DNA of 64,000 bases. It comes from Ignavibacteria bacterium (lineage in GTDB: Bacteria; Bacteroidota; Ignavibacteria; Kapaibacteriales; Kapaibacteriaceae). The position numbers were made by a program, and so were the translations under genes. The stretch is taken from assembly GCA_016873895.1 (NCBI GenBank), contig VGVV01000003.1, positions 347,976-411,975 of the forward strand, read 5' to 3'. This document shows positions 38,650 to 47,583 of this stretch, one piece after another (positions within the stretch are counted from its first letter, which is position 1; every line of letters begins with the position of its first letter). The notes under the pieces were generated by a model. The model saw only the letters and a program-made list of their open reading frames with translations. It searched no databases and had not been told where the DNA came from.

Positions 38650-39064
38650 TGCCCCCTACTCGCCCTCATCGTTCGAAGACCATGCCGAGATCTCATCACG
38701 GCAAGGGGCTGATGTTGCAGAACAGTTTCTACTGTCGGATGCTCTCCTTCGAGACCATTTGCGCTCGGCGGAGCAAGCGCGTGTAGATCCTATTTTCACT
38801 GTCGAGATCATGCAGTCGATCAATGCTGTTGCTCCATCGCCGTCATGGTTTGAAAAACTGTCGCGGATAACGCGCATTATCGGTGCAACTGTGATGGTGT
38901 TTAGCCTCGGCTTCTTCGTTGGATATTTGTCAACGAGCTCCATTATCACGAGTGAGATTCTTCGTTTTCAGTGGATCGAAACGATCGCCACTCCTTCAGC
39001 AGCTTGGATCCTGGTCGGTGCTTCTATCATCGGATTCGGCATCTATCAGATGGAAACCACCTAG
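38639..39064 (+). CDS. membrane protein downstream of ECF sigma factor, possible anti-sigma partner
   Basis: ATG 38639, behind GGAGAA, gives 141 residues that overlap the end of the sigma-factor gene. A soluble N-terminal part of about 80 residues (SFEDHAEISSRQGADVAEQFLLSDALLRDHL) is followed by two membrane segments (about 86-104 and 120-138). There is no zinc-binding HxxxCxxC motif, so a classical ZAS anti-sigma domain is absent. The role as regulator is inferred from position and topology only. Confidence 0.55.
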   Translation: MKPSAPYSPSSFEDHAEISSRQGADVAEQFLLSDALLRDHLRSAEQARVDPIFTVEIMQSINAVAPSPSWFEKLSRITRIIGATVMVFSLGFFVGYLSTSSIITSEILRFQWIETIATPSAAWILVGASIIGFGIYQMETT

Positions 39065-39084
39065 CATCCTTCGTAGTTTTGAGG

Positions 39085-39849
39085 ATGCCACTTCTTTCGG
39101 TACGAAATCTCTCGCATACGTATTCCAACGGCTACAAAGCCTTGCACAACATCTCGTTTGATGTTGAGGCGGGCGAGTTCTTGGTCATCATCGGGTTATC
39201 AGGGTCAGGCAAGAGCACGCTCTTGCGTTGCCTAAACCGGTTGATCGAACCAACCGAGGGACAGATCATCCTGAACGGAACGGATGTGACACACATCTCT
39301 GATGCCTCCTTGAGACGTCACCGAGCAAGCATCGGCATGATCTTTCAGCACTTCAACCTCATACCACGTCACACAGTATTGAGCAACGTGCTCTATGGCA
39401 CGCTTGGGGTAACTCCAACGGCCGGCTCGATCGTGGGCAAGTTCACGCAAGAGCAGCGCGCTCGTGCGATGAGCGCTCTCGAGGTTGTTGGCATTCCAGA
39501 CAAGGCTCAGAACCGGGCAGATGCACTCTCTGGCGGACAGCAGCAGCGCGTTGCAATTGCACGTGCATTGATGCAGCAGCCGGATCTCCTACTGGCCGAC
39601 GAGCCAGTTGCCTCGCTCGATCCGGCAACATCGCACTCGGTGATGTCATACCTGGAGAAGATCAACAAAGACATGGGCACAACCGTGATCTGCAACCTGC
39701 ACTTCCTCTCCTTGGTGCGTCAGTATGCCTCGCGCGTTATCGCACTCAAGGGCGGACACCTCGTGTTTAATGGTCAGCCCCATGACATCACCGATGAATG
39801 GTTCACAACGATCTATGGCGAAGATGCCGTTGAAGTGGAGATACGGTAA
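39085..39849 (+). CDS. phnC: phosphonate-type ABC transporter ATP-binding protein
   Basis: A 254-residue ABC ATPase from ATG 39085. Walker A GLSGSGKST, Q-loop MIFQHFNLIPRHTVLSNVLYG, signature LSGGQQQRVAIARAL and Walker B LLLADEPVASLD are intact. The sequence RHTVLSNVL.G.LG together with EWFTTIYGEDAVE resembles PhnC, which energises uptake of phosphonate, phosphite or other phosphate esters. It is followed by the permease gene with a 1-bp overlap (TAATG). No PhnD binding protein is present here. Confidence 0.85.
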   Translation: MPLLSVRNLSHTYSNGYKALHNISFDVEAGEFLVIIGLSGSGKSTLLRCLNRLIEPTEGQIILNGTDVTHISDASLRRHRASIGMIFQHFNLIPRHTVLSNVLYGTLGVTPTAGSIVGKFTQEQRARAMSALEVVGIPDKAQNRADALSGGQQQRVAIARALMQQPDLLLADEPVASLDPATSHSVMSYLEKINKDMGTTVICNLHFLSLVRQYASRVIALKGGHLVFNGQPHDITDEWFTTIYGEDAVEVEIR

Positions 39850-40826
39850 TGAGAATTATCGCAACACTTCTCGACGCGATTCTTGGTTCGATCGTTGTAT
39901 CGCTGATCACACAGATCATCGTTCCCGAGCTTTTCGAGATCGCTGTTCCACTGTGGCTCAGCGTCGGTCTGTTTGTTGCCTGGCTCGTGGCATCAGCTCG
40001 CCCAAACGCCTCCATCGGAGGCTTGTTCTTGGGTATGGCACCCAAGGCAATACCAAGTGCTGTGAGAGCAAATCTTGGATGGCTTGCATTCTCGGTAGCC
40101 ATCGTCTCTGGATGGATCATCACCGAGATTGCCCCGCTAGAGTTTTTCTCTGCAGACGGACTGCAAGGGGCTGGCAGAATCTTTCGCGACTTGTTTAGTC
40201 CGGAGCTCGGTGTCGTTGGCGAGGCACTCAACCTCATGGTCGAGACCATCTTCACGGCGCTCATGGCAACGGTCGTTGCCGTACCCTTGAGCTTTGTGCT
40301 CAGCTTCCCTGCCGCCCGCAACGTGATGTCAGACACAACAACAAAGAAATCTGTCTACCTCGGACTTCGCGCACTACTGAACATCATGCGCTCGATGGAA
40401 CCCATCATCTGGGCCATCATCTTCTCCGTATGGGTTGGCCTTGGACCCTTTGCCGGCATGCTTGCACTCGTGGTGCATACCGTTGCATCTCTTACCAAGC
40501 AATACAGTGAGCAGATCGAAGACGTAGACGAAGGCCCAATCGAAGCCATCTCGGCAACAGGCGCTACCAAGCTTCAGGTGCTGTGGTTTGCCATCGTACC
40601 ACAATGTGTGATTCCCTTTCTCTCGTTTACCATCTACCGCTGGGACATCAATGTCCGCATGGCCACCATCATCGGCTTTGTTGGAGGGGGCGGTATCGGC
40701 TCCAAACTCATCCAATACCAGAACAAGGGCGACTACAACGAAGTCGGCACATACGTCATCCTCATCACCCTCGTTGTCTGGATCCTGGACGTAATAAGCG
40801 CTCGAGTGCGAGAAGCGCTGAGGTAG
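39849..40826 (+). CDS. phnE: phosphonate-type ABC transporter permease
   Basis: A 325-residue inner-membrane permease with several membrane segments and the PhnE landmarks ETIFTALMATVVAVPLSF, NIMRSMEPIIWAIIF, GMLALVVHTVASLTKQYSEQIEDVDEGPIEAISATGA and GFVGGGGIGSKL. It pairs with the upstream PhnC. The N-terminal segment, about 80 residues of extra hydrophobic sequence, is longer than in many PhnE proteins. Stop TAG is followed after 4 bp by a GAGTACC heptad array. Confidence 0.85.
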   Translation: MRIIATLLDAILGSIVVSLITQIIVPELFEIAVPLWLSVGLFVAWLVASARPNASIGGLFLGMAPKAIPSAVRANLGWLAFSVAIVSGWIITEIAPLEFFSADGLQGAGRIFRDLFSPELGVVGEALNLMVETIFTALMATVVAVPLSFVLSFPAARNVMSDTTTKKSVYLGLRALLNIMRSMEPIIWAIIFSVWVGLGPFAGMLALVVHTVASLTKQYSEQIEDVDEGPIEAISATGATKLQVLWFAIVPQCVIPFLSFTIYRWDINVRMATIIGFVGGGGIGSKLIQYQNKGDYNEVGTYVILITLVVWILDVISARVREALR

Positions 40827-40830
40827 GGGC

Positions 40831-40858
40831 GAGTACCGAGTGCCGAGTACCGAACGTC
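40831..40858. repeat. heptad array, GAGTACC type
   Basis: Four units GAGTACC, GAGTGCC, GAGTACC, GAACGTC starting 4 bp after the phnE stop. Confidence 0.75.
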
Positions 40859-40914
40859 TTTCCCGCGAAAGATCGTCACCCTCGCGATTGCGGGGGCGAG
40901 AATCCAGTATGTAA

Positions 40915-40935
40915 GGGCGAGCCAGCGGCTCGCCC
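40915..40935. repeat. GGGCGAGCC hairpin repeat
   Basis: Perfect arms GGGCGAGCC / GGCTCGCCC with loop AGC; second copy of the element at 28690-28710. Followed by CGAGGTCCCT, also seen beside the other copies. Confidence 0.75.
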
Positions 40936-41013
40936 GCAATCGCAATCACGCGAGGTCCCTAGCGAACATTACCGTAGATTGACATCTCTTCTCATCCTTG
41001 CTGTAGGTACCTT

Positions 41014-41925
41014 ATGTTCGAATCTGTTATTGCAGTTGTATCCATACTGGCATTGCTCACAATGTTTAAGACCGTGCGCCAAGGCAACATTGCGGTGCTG
41101 ACAGTCTTTGGTAAGTACCGACGGGTGTTGCAGCCAGGGTTGAACTTCAAGATTCCATTCATCGAACGTGTGCACCGAATTGTGTCGGTGCAGAATCGTA
41201 GCATCGAGTTGGACTTTCAGGCGATTACGCAGGACCAAGCCAACGTGTACTTCAAGGCCATGCTTCTGTATTCGGTGCTCGACAGCAACGAGGAGACGAT
41301 CAAGAACGTAGCCTTTAAGTTTGTTGATGAGCGCGACTTCATGACGGCTCTCATCCGTACCATCGAAGGTTCTATCCGTGGCTTCGTAGCCACCAAGCGT
41401 CAGGCAGAGATTCTTTCGTTGCGCAAGGAGATCGTAGAGTCCGTGAAAGAGAGCATCGATCATGTGCTCGAAACATGGGGCTATCATCTCCTCGACCTAC
41501 AGCTTAACGACATTACCTTTGACGAGGCCATCACGAAGTCCATGGCCCAGGTTGTTGCCTCGTCGAACCTGAAGGCAGCAGCCGAAAATGAGGGTCAGGC
41601 ACTGCTTATCACAAAAACCAAGGCTGCCGAAGCAGAAGGTAATGCCATTAAGATCGCTGCCGAAGCAGAGAAGATCGCAGCTCAACTTCGCGGGCAAGGC
41701 ATCGCGTTGTTCCGCCGAGAGGTTGCCAAAGGTATGAGTGAAGCAGCCAACGAAATGAAGACTGCAAACCTCGACGCATCGTTCCTACTGTTTAGCATGT
41801 GGACAGAATCCATTAAGAGCTTCGCTGCCGAGAGCAAAGGCAACGTGATCTTCCTCGATGGCTCCGCCGAAGGCATGAATAAAACCCTTCGCGAAATGAT
41901 CGCCATGCAGGCGTTGGATGAGTAG
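41014..41925 (+). CDS. SPFH/Band 7 domain membrane protein (stomatin/QmcA-like)
   Basis: A 303-residue protein with an N-terminal membrane anchor (about 3-19), then the SPFH domain: VRQGNIAVLTVFGKYRRVLQPGLNFKIPFIERVHRIVSVQNRSIELDFQAITQDQANV, and an Ala/Glu-rich coiled coil (SNLKAAAENEGQALLITKTKAAEAEGNAIKIAAEAEKIA). Such proteins form membrane microdomain cages and often act with NfeD or proteases; neither gene is adjacent. It is preceded by a repeat-rich gap and followed by a short heptad pair beginning 1 bp after the TAG. Confidence 0.88.
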   Translation: MFESVIAVVSILALLTMFKTVRQGNIAVLTVFGKYRRVLQPGLNFKIPFIERVHRIVSVQNRSIELDFQAITQDQANVYFKAMLLYSVLDSNEETIKNVAFKFVDERDFMTALIRTIEGSIRGFVATKRQAEILSLRKEIVESVKESIDHVLETWGYHLLDLQLNDITFDEAITKSMAQVVASSNLKAAAENEGQALLITKTKAAEAEGNAIKIAAEAEKIAAQLRGQGIALFRREVAKGMSEAANEMKTANLDASFLLFSMWTESIKSFAAESKGNVIFLDGSAEGMNKTLREMIAMQALDE

Positions 41926-41926
41926 C

Positions 41927-41989
41927 GAGTACCGAACTTCATTCGCGGGTGCGAATAGCTTGTCATCAGTAATCTGTCATCAGTAATCT
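41927..41989. repeat. two short heptad arrays between convergent stops
   Basis: GAGTACC and GAACTTC (41927-41940) begin 1 bp after the SPFH stop; then GTCATCA, GTAATCT, GTCATCA, GTAATCT (41962-41989) cover the end of the DUF1801 gene, whose stop lies inside the array. An ATTCGCGGGTGCGAAT palindrome separates them. Confidence 0.75.
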
Positions 41990-42364
41990 CTCCAACATCT
42001 TCACATCAACATCGGCAAGGCGTTTGATGTAGAGGCAGCTTTTGCCGGTTTTGTGTGGACCTAGCTTTTGGAGTACGGCTGATGCTTTTGCGAGGTCGCA
42101 GTTTGAGTAGAGAACAAGGCTCGTTGACCGGGGTGAGAAGCCCATCACAAACCAGTCGAGTGTGCGTCCGATTTCATACTTGAGTTCGTGTTTGCCAAAT
42201 CCGATGATAGATGCGCCCCACATCATCGGTGGACATTTCGTGAGACGCGACATCACGGCGATCAGCGCTTCACAATCTGCTTTGACGTCGGGCTTGGTGA
42301 GCTTCGCAAGGAAGGCATCGACGGGACTATTTGTCTCTGTTGTTTTGAGCTTTGCTTTTGCCAT
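41966..42364 (-). CDS. DUF1801-domain protein
   Basis: A 132-residue protein with the DUF1801/YdhG-like pattern PVDAFLAKL..P..KADCEALIAVMSRLTKCPPMMWGASIIGFGKHELKYEIGRTLDWFVMGFSPRSTSLVLYS, ending LGPHKTGKSCLYIKRLADVDVKMLERLL. Function is not established for the family, though its fold resembles iron-chaperone frataxin-like proteins. The C-terminal Met-Thr-Asp-Tyr and stop come from a heptad repeat, as also seen in IspH. It lies 4 bp after the beta-helix gene in a minus-strand pair. Confidence 0.8.
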   Translation of the reverse strand: MAKAKLKTTETNSPVDAFLAKLTKPDVKADCEALIAVMSRLTKCPPMMWGASIIGFGKHELKYEIGRTLDWFVMGFSPRSTSLVLYSNCDLAKASAVLQKLGPHKTGKSCLYIKRLADVDVKMLERLLMTDY

Positions 42365-42368
42365 AATG

Positions 42369-44045
42369 CTATCTGCCGGTCAGGACTGTGAGTGTTGTGC
42401 CGCTGAGTTGTTGGGTAAGAATGACTTTGTCTGTTCGCCACTGCAAGTAGTCACTGATCGCACCAGAAAATACTTGCTGACCCAGCACATTGATCGCAAC
42501 GACGTGATCAACATTTTCAAATATGTCACGTTGAGTTATCCGCTCACGCACCGTCGTTGGGAATTCCTCCTCACACGGACACGTGATCTTGGAGATCAGC
42601 TGTCGTATGCGCGCAGGAATTGTATCGCGCTGTGATGGATCCATAGCCCCATACGGAGGCCAGATGTTTCCCTGATAGCCAACAGGACGCGACGCATAGA
42701 GGAATGATTGCGGCGGCACCATCGATAACTCGGGAGGGGTAAGCTTGCCCTTTACGATGTTACCGATGTTTACAAGCCCCTTACCACCTGTGATGAAGAG
42801 TCCTTTGATGAGGCTTGTGTTCGGTATCTCGTTGCCCATAATCGTTGTTGAATCTGCAAAGGGGCTTCCGCCCATGTAAAGTCCGTATTCGCGTGATCGG
42901 TTGCGCAGGACTGTGTTAAACCAACCGTTAGCGCCATGCGAATTGTCGACCACGATGTGAGAGACGTCATTGCCTTCTACGAGATTGCCAAAGACCCAGT
43001 TGCCGTGAAACACCACATCCCCCGCTGCATCATTCGGAAACTCCGTCCAGCGGGCATTCTTTGATGCATTGTAGGCAAACACATTGCCATTTGCACCGGC
43101 CTGCATCAGCATGGAGTGTCGTAGATCGCTGAAGATGTTGTCCTCTATGCGGCAATCACTGGCCGTAAACTGACACACCACACCGTAACCGCGTCCACCA
43201 CCTCCGTAACCAAAACTCGCACTAAAATCACAGCGGGTTACAGTAACATTTGATGACGACTCGATAACGACATGACCGAAATTCGTCTTTGAACTACGCA
43301 CCCCGTCAATCATCACATCCCGCGCATAGGCAATGCGAATGTTAGCGGTCTGTGATGACGTTGAATCACCCCGCTCGATACTGAAGCACCGCAGCCGTAC
43401 ACGTTCCGTCGGTATCAATCGAATACAGCGAGGTTTGCGGTCCATACCAACATCAAGTCGCAGAGGTGTTTCTAGCATTGTAGCCAGACCGATACTGCTT
43501 CGTACACCAACAACTTGTCCTACGGAGCCCCTTGCCCAATCACTGTAGACATAGTCACTATCATTGAGAACGATGCGAAGCAGCGTACCGGGTTCCATCA
43601 CGCCGCCGTCGAAATACAGCAATGAGTCCCCCCGACGCAATGGCTGTACCAACGGATACAATGCTCGCGTCATCCCACCTTGTATACGAATACAATCGTT
43701 TTCTCCGATTGCACTAAACGTCAGAGTGGTCTGAGTAGCCCCTTGACCCTGAATGGTCACATTTGAAGGAATATACATTGGCCTACGAAGGAGGTAGCGT
43801 CCGGTGCCAAAGACAACCGTAACACCTTCAGATCCGGCTTGAGCGATGGCATTGACTACAGCGTCGTCCGAGGGCATCATGCCGGATGGATCGCCACCCA
43901 AAGAATCAACGTAGACGCGCCGTTCAGGAGACAAAAAGGGTCGAGCACCAGCCCGTGACCACTGCATCGTGCGCCCCGACCACGGTTGCGCGTGTATAGT
44001 AACTGCTAGCGAGGTTAGTGTTGATATCAGAAGGAGAAGTTTCAT
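42369..44045 (-). CDS. secreted right-handed beta-helix protein with T9SS-like C-terminal tail
   Basis: A 558-residue protein with signal peptide MKLLLLISTLTSLAVTIHAQ. RRVYVDSLGGDPSGMMPSDDAVVNAIAQA and VTIQGQGATQTTLTF are typical starts of pectate-lyase-like beta-helices; successive rungs follow (NIRIAYARDVMIDGVRSS, NVTVTRCDFSAS, DCRIEDNIFSDL, NVFAYNASKN, NLVEGNDVSHIVVD). The final about 60 residues (VVAINVLGQQVFSGA...LSGTTLTVL) resemble a type IX secretion sorting domain. Such proteins bind or cleave polysaccharides, but no catalytic residues can be assigned. Confidence 0.8.
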   Translation of the reverse strand: MKLLLLISTLTSLAVTIHAQPWSGRTMQWSRAGARPFLSPERRVYVDSLGGDPSGMMPSDDAVVNAIAQAGSEGVTVVFGTGRYLLRRPMYIPSNVTIQGQGATQTTLTFSAIGENDCIRIQGGMTRALYPLVQPLRRGDSLLYFDGGVMEPGTLLRIVLNDSDYVYSDWARGSVGQVVGVRSSIGLATMLETPLRLDVGMDRKPRCIRLIPTERVRLRCFSIERGDSTSSQTANIRIAYARDVMIDGVRSSKTNFGHVVIESSSNVTVTRCDFSASFGYGGGGRGYGVVCQFTASDCRIEDNIFSDLRHSMLMQAGANGNVFAYNASKNARWTEFPNDAAGDVVFHGNWVFGNLVEGNDVSHIVVDNSHGANGWFNTVLRNRSREYGLYMGGSPFADSTTIMGNEIPNTSLIKGLFITGGKGLVNIGNIVKGKLTPPELSMVPPQSFLYASRPVGYQGNIWPPYGAMDPSQRDTIPARIRQLISKITCPCEEEFPTTVRERITQRDIFENVDHVVAINVLGQQVFSGAISDYLQWRTDKVILTQQLSGTTLTVLTGR

Positions 44046-44103
44046 CCGACAAAACTACATGGACCTTGTATTTTAAAGCTGTGTTTTTGTCAAGGGGGCT
44101 CGC

Positions 44104-45387
44104 GTGTCAAACCAACGATACCAATTGAGGATGTTTGATGTAATCATGCTCGTGATCAGCTTGGTCATCGGCATGGGCATCTTTCGAACTCCTGCAACAG
44201 TAGCTGCCAGATCGGGTGATATCACGATTTTTTATGCAGTATGGATCGTTGGAGGAATCATCGCCCTCTGTGGTGCGCTCTCCTTTGCCGAAGTTGGACG
44301 TCGCATGCCGGTTACAGGCGCATACTACAGGGTGTTCGCACAGGCATACCACCCCACCATCGCATTTGCCGTCAATATCATAATCCTTGTTTCCAACGCG
44401 GCCTCCGCTGCAGGTGTTGGTATCATTGGTGCAGAGTACATTCAGGGTTGGTTACCTAGTATCCCAACAAGTTATACTGCGATTGTGATGATTGGGATTC
44501 TCTTTGTGCTAAACCTTCTTGGATTGCGCGCCAGCTCTCAAGTGCAGAACGTATTGATAAGCCTTAAAGTAGCAATGCTTGCATGCATTATAGCCGCAAT
44601 GGTGTTTGTTGATCCTGCTGCACCATCTGCGACGGTGGCTGCTACGCCCTCTACAGGAGGTATGTGGGCCGCCTTTGGAATGGCGCTCATAGGTGTTTCG
44701 TTCACCTATGGTGGATATCAGTCTACGATCAATTTTGGTGGAGAGATACAAAACAGCGAACGAACGATGCCCATAGCCATAGTTATTGGCGTCGTGATTA
44801 TCACTGCCATCTATCTGCTTGCGAGCATGTCCTATGTACATGTTCTCAGCTTTGATACCCTTGCGCAATCGAAGTCGATTGCTGCACTTGTCATCAACAA
44901 GCTATTTGGTCCGAGTGGTAGCGCTGTCGTTTCTGGCATGATGATTATATCTGTGTTTGGTTACATAAACGTTGCGATGCTCTCAAATCCACGAGTCATC
45001 AATGCTATGAGTCAAGACGGTGTTCTGCCCTCTGCGATAGCACGGTCTACAAACGCGCATGGTGTGAACACTGGAGCACTTGTATCGTTTACCCTCCTGA
45101 GCATCGTTTGCGTGTATTACGGTGAATCGTTCGAGAAGATCCTGAATTACACAATCTTTATAGATTCAATTGGGCTCGGCTGCGGAGCAGCTGCGATATA
45201 TTACTTACATGGACCCAAGATTCCGTCATATACGCATGTTGCAGCGGCTGTATTCGTCGGCAGCTGCGTCTACACAGCAGTCAATCTCTTTGTCAATGAA
45301 CCCGTAACTGCTATTGCTGGAACTGGCTTGTTCGCAGCTGTAGCACTGCTCGGTATGATCAGCTTGTACTTCAGCGGGAAAACATGA
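44104..45387 (+). CDS. amino acid permease, APC superfamily
   Basis: A 427-residue protein with about twelve membrane segments starting at GTG 44104. The N-terminal IGMGIFRTPATVAARSG and GGIIALCGALSFAEVGRRMPVTGAYYRVF are the conserved TM1-TM3 features of APC (LAT-like) transporters, followed by FTYGGYQSTINFGGEIQNSERTMP. The substrate is probably an amino acid or polyamine. An AGGGGGCT copy at 44094-44101 lies just upstream of the start and could serve as a ribosome-binding site. Its stop overlaps the next gene (ATGA). Confidence 0.88.
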   Translation: MSNQRYQLRMFDVIMLVISLVIGMGIFRTPATVAARSGDITIFYAVWIVGGIIALCGALSFAEVGRRMPVTGAYYRVFAQAYHPTIAFAVNIIILVSNAASAAGVGIIGAEYIQGWLPSIPTSYTAIVMIGILFVLNLLGLRASSQVQNVLISLKVAMLACIIAAMVFVDPAAPSATVAATPSTGGMWAAFGMALIGVSFTYGGYQSTINFGGEIQNSERTMPIAIVIGVVIITAIYLLASMSYVHVLSFDTLAQSKSIAALVINKLFGPSGSAVVSGMMIISVFGYINVAMLSNPRVINAMSQDGVLPSAIARSTNAHGVNTGALVSFTLLSIVCVYYGESFEKILNYTIFIDSIGLGCGAAAIYYLHGPKIPSYTHVAAAVFVGSCVYTAVNLFVNEPVTAIAGTGLFAAVALLGMISLYFSGKT

Positions 45388-46097
45388 CATTCACTTTACT
45401 ATCGACAACCTTCTTGTTGCTCATAGCAACCGTGCTTAACGTTTCTGCGCAGAAGCGTGCGTATGTGCCGGCCTACATTCGTGATACCACGACCGTAGAG
45501 GGACGTCAGTTTACGTGGTCGAAGACCGCTCAGAGTAAGAACTTCCTCATGATATGGGGCGACTCTGTTGGTACGAATCCCTCGAAGTTTCCCAATCCAG
45601 ACTTGCGGTTCAATCCCATGCAGGTGTTAGACACCATGGAGGTTATCTACAAACGCTGCATGGAAATGGGCATGATCAACACGAGCCCAGAGTCCAAGGC
45701 CAACCTGTACAAGTACGTGATCGTGATGTACAACACCTATGGCAAGGGCGGACCCGAAGGTTGGGCTAATGGGTGGGCCGTAGATGATTCTATCGGCGCC
45801 TTCTGGGTACATCCAGGTGCCACGCGCGACGGTGGTGTGATTGCGCATGAGTTTACCCACTCGCTGCAGGCAATGTTCCACATCGACAATCAGAATCCGC
45901 AGCGTGGTAATAAAGCTATTTACGATAATGACGGACTGTTCTACGAGACACATGCCAACTTTGTACGTAATGCCATTTACCCTCAGGCGGTCTCATCGGA
46001 TATCGATGCACATCACTACTTGATGCTCGAACCGGATTGGAAGTTCAACTATGAAGGGTACCATTTCCTCTTTCACATCATTCAACAAAGGGGCTAG
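45384..46097 (+). CDS. secreted zinc metallopeptidase-like protein, N-terminal part (frameshifted)
   Basis: A 237-residue ORF with signal peptide (ending NVSAQ) and the catalytic motif GGVIAHEFTHSLQAMF near residues 150-165, an HExxH zinc site typical of DUF6055-like and related metallopeptidases. It stops at TAG 46095-46097 after HIIQQRG. The continuation is in another frame at 46100-47560: adding one G to the GGGG run in AAGGGGCT at 46088-46095 gives QQRGLDMVSRLW and joins the two parts. I therefore read the pair as one gene of about 726 codons carrying a 1-bp deletion or a sequence error. Confidence 0.75.
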   Translation: MTFTLLSTTFLLLIATVLNVSAQKRAYVPAYIRDTTTVEGRQFTWSKTAQSKNFLMIWGDSVGTNPSKFPNPDLRFNPMQVLDTMEVIYKRCMEMGMINTSPESKANLYKYVIVMYNTYGKGGPEGWANGWAVDDSIGAFWVHPGATRDGGVIAHEFTHSLQAMFHIDNQNPQRGNKAIYDNDGLFYETHANFVRNAIYPQAVSSDIDAHHYLMLEPDWKFNYEGYHFLFHIIQQRG

Positions 46098-46099
46098 AC

Positions 46100-47560
46100 A
46101 TGGTTAGCCGCTTGTGGACAGAATGGAAGCCCCTTGAGTATCCATTGCAGACGCTGCATCGGCTAACGAAGATGACGCAAGGGGAGTTTAACGACTACAT
46201 GTTCGACTATGCCCGCAATGCCGTGACGTGGAACTATCCGCTCAAGTCATGGGGCTCGTACCTGCGCAATTCACGCAGGGAAAGGCTCAGCGCCGACTGG
46301 GGCCGCATCTTTGCGCAGCGCACGTATGATGTCCTTCGCGCGATTGATACGAACCAGCATCGGTATTACTCAGACCCTTACAATGCGCCGCAGGACTATG
46401 GATACAATCTTGTGCCGTTGTATGTGGACGACCGTTCCAAACCCGTTGTGGTCAAGTTTATTGGTCATACAGAAGTCAACGACCACGCCGGTTGGCGCTA
46501 TGGCTTTGTAACCGAGCGCGCCGATGGTACCGAGCAACGCCGCGGCGAAGTCTATGCCGATCCGCGCCTTAGGATTGAGATCACACTTACACCAGACGAC
46601 GCAAAACTGTACCTGGTTGTCCTGGGCGCTCCGACCGACAGCATGCATGCCAACCCTGCAGTGAACAACACATGGAATGGCAATCCTAAGCGCTATCATT
46701 ATCCGTACGAAGTGCATCTCACAAATGCCCTACCAGAGGGCTACCAAGATCCCGAGCTGGTGCGTCCGCAACTCCGCAAGGCCCCAGGGAAACGGCATCC
46801 CAACGGAGGGGGCCGGGTAGACGACCGCTCAAAGGTTGATGCAAGCGTGTACGTTGGGCCACGTGCAATCATTGCTGGCGCAAGCACCATCACGGGCAAC
46901 GCCCGCATCGAGGGTTATGCATACGTGCAGGATGCAACCATCTCGGGCAGCGCACGTGTAACCGACAACGCATTTGTGCTCGGTGGCACGCTAACGGACA
47001 GTGCCGTGATCAAGGATCAATGCCTGGCACAAAACAACCGCATCACCGGCAAGGCTTTGCTGGGCGGATGCTCTCAGGTTCTGAACTACAAGCTCGGCGG
47101 AACGGTGCGAATCTTCGGAGATCTTGTTGTGTACAACGAGACCGGCGAGTGCAACACTGGTGAGTACCATGTGCTCACACAGTACTATCGCAACGAACTT
47201 CTGCCATGTGATATTCGTGACAGTACGCACCCTGAAAACGTTTCTGTGAACCGTCGGCTCGTATTTGAAACAGTATCTGTTACCGAACAAGACCTGCCAC
47301 ATTCTGGCAACATTACCGTGGCACCGCAACCGGCGGTTGACGGAACAGTTCAGGTGAAACTTAGTGCAGATCTGAACGATGTGAAGTACATCTCACTTGT
47401 TGATGTGCAAGGAAGCACAGTGCTCATCGTTCCGGCGCAGAATGGCTCGGCCACTCGGTTCACATTGGATGTCTCAAGCCTTTCCGCTGGACGCTACGCA
47501 GTGCTGGCAACCACAAGCAATGGAACGCTCCGCGGAACGTCCAGCGTAGTCATCCAATAA
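46100..47560 (+). CDS. C-terminal part of the frameshifted metallopeptidase, with beta-helix and T9SS-like tail
   Basis: A 486-codon frame continuing the protein at 45384-46097. It begins MVSRLWTEWKPLEYPLQTLHRLTKMTQGEFNDYMFDYARN, followed by a beta-sandwich (about 110-235), a left-handed beta-helix-like segment with hexapeptide turns (VYVGPRAIIAGASTITGNARIEGYAYVQDATISGSARVTDNAFVLGG, about 250-330) and a C-terminal tail of about 80 residues (VKYISLVDVQGSTVLIV...LDVSSLSAGRYAVLATTSNG) that fits a type IX sorting domain. Alone it lacks a signal peptide, which supports it being the back half of the upstream gene. Confidence 0.75.
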   Translation: MVSRLWTEWKPLEYPLQTLHRLTKMTQGEFNDYMFDYARNAVTWNYPLKSWGSYLRNSRRERLSADWGRIFAQRTYDVLRAIDTNQHRYYSDPYNAPQDYGYNLVPLYVDDRSKPVVVKFIGHTEVNDHAGWRYGFVTERADGTEQRRGEVYADPRLRIEITLTPDDAKLYLVVLGAPTDSMHANPAVNNTWNGNPKRYHYPYEVHLTNALPEGYQDPELVRPQLRKAPGKRHPNGGGRVDDRSKVDASVYVGPRAIIAGASTITGNARIEGYAYVQDATISGSARVTDNAFVLGGTLTDSAVIKDQCLAQNNRITGKALLGGCSQVLNYKLGGTVRIFGDLVVYNETGECNTGEYHVLTQYYRNELLPCDIRDSTHPENVSVNRRLVFETVSVTEQDLPHSGNITVAPQPAVDGTVQVKLSADLNDVKYISLVDVQGSTVLIVPAQNGSATRFTLDVSSLSAGRYAVLATTSNGTLRGTSSVVIQ

Positions 47561-47583
47561 TATCACAAGCCCCCTACCCAATC

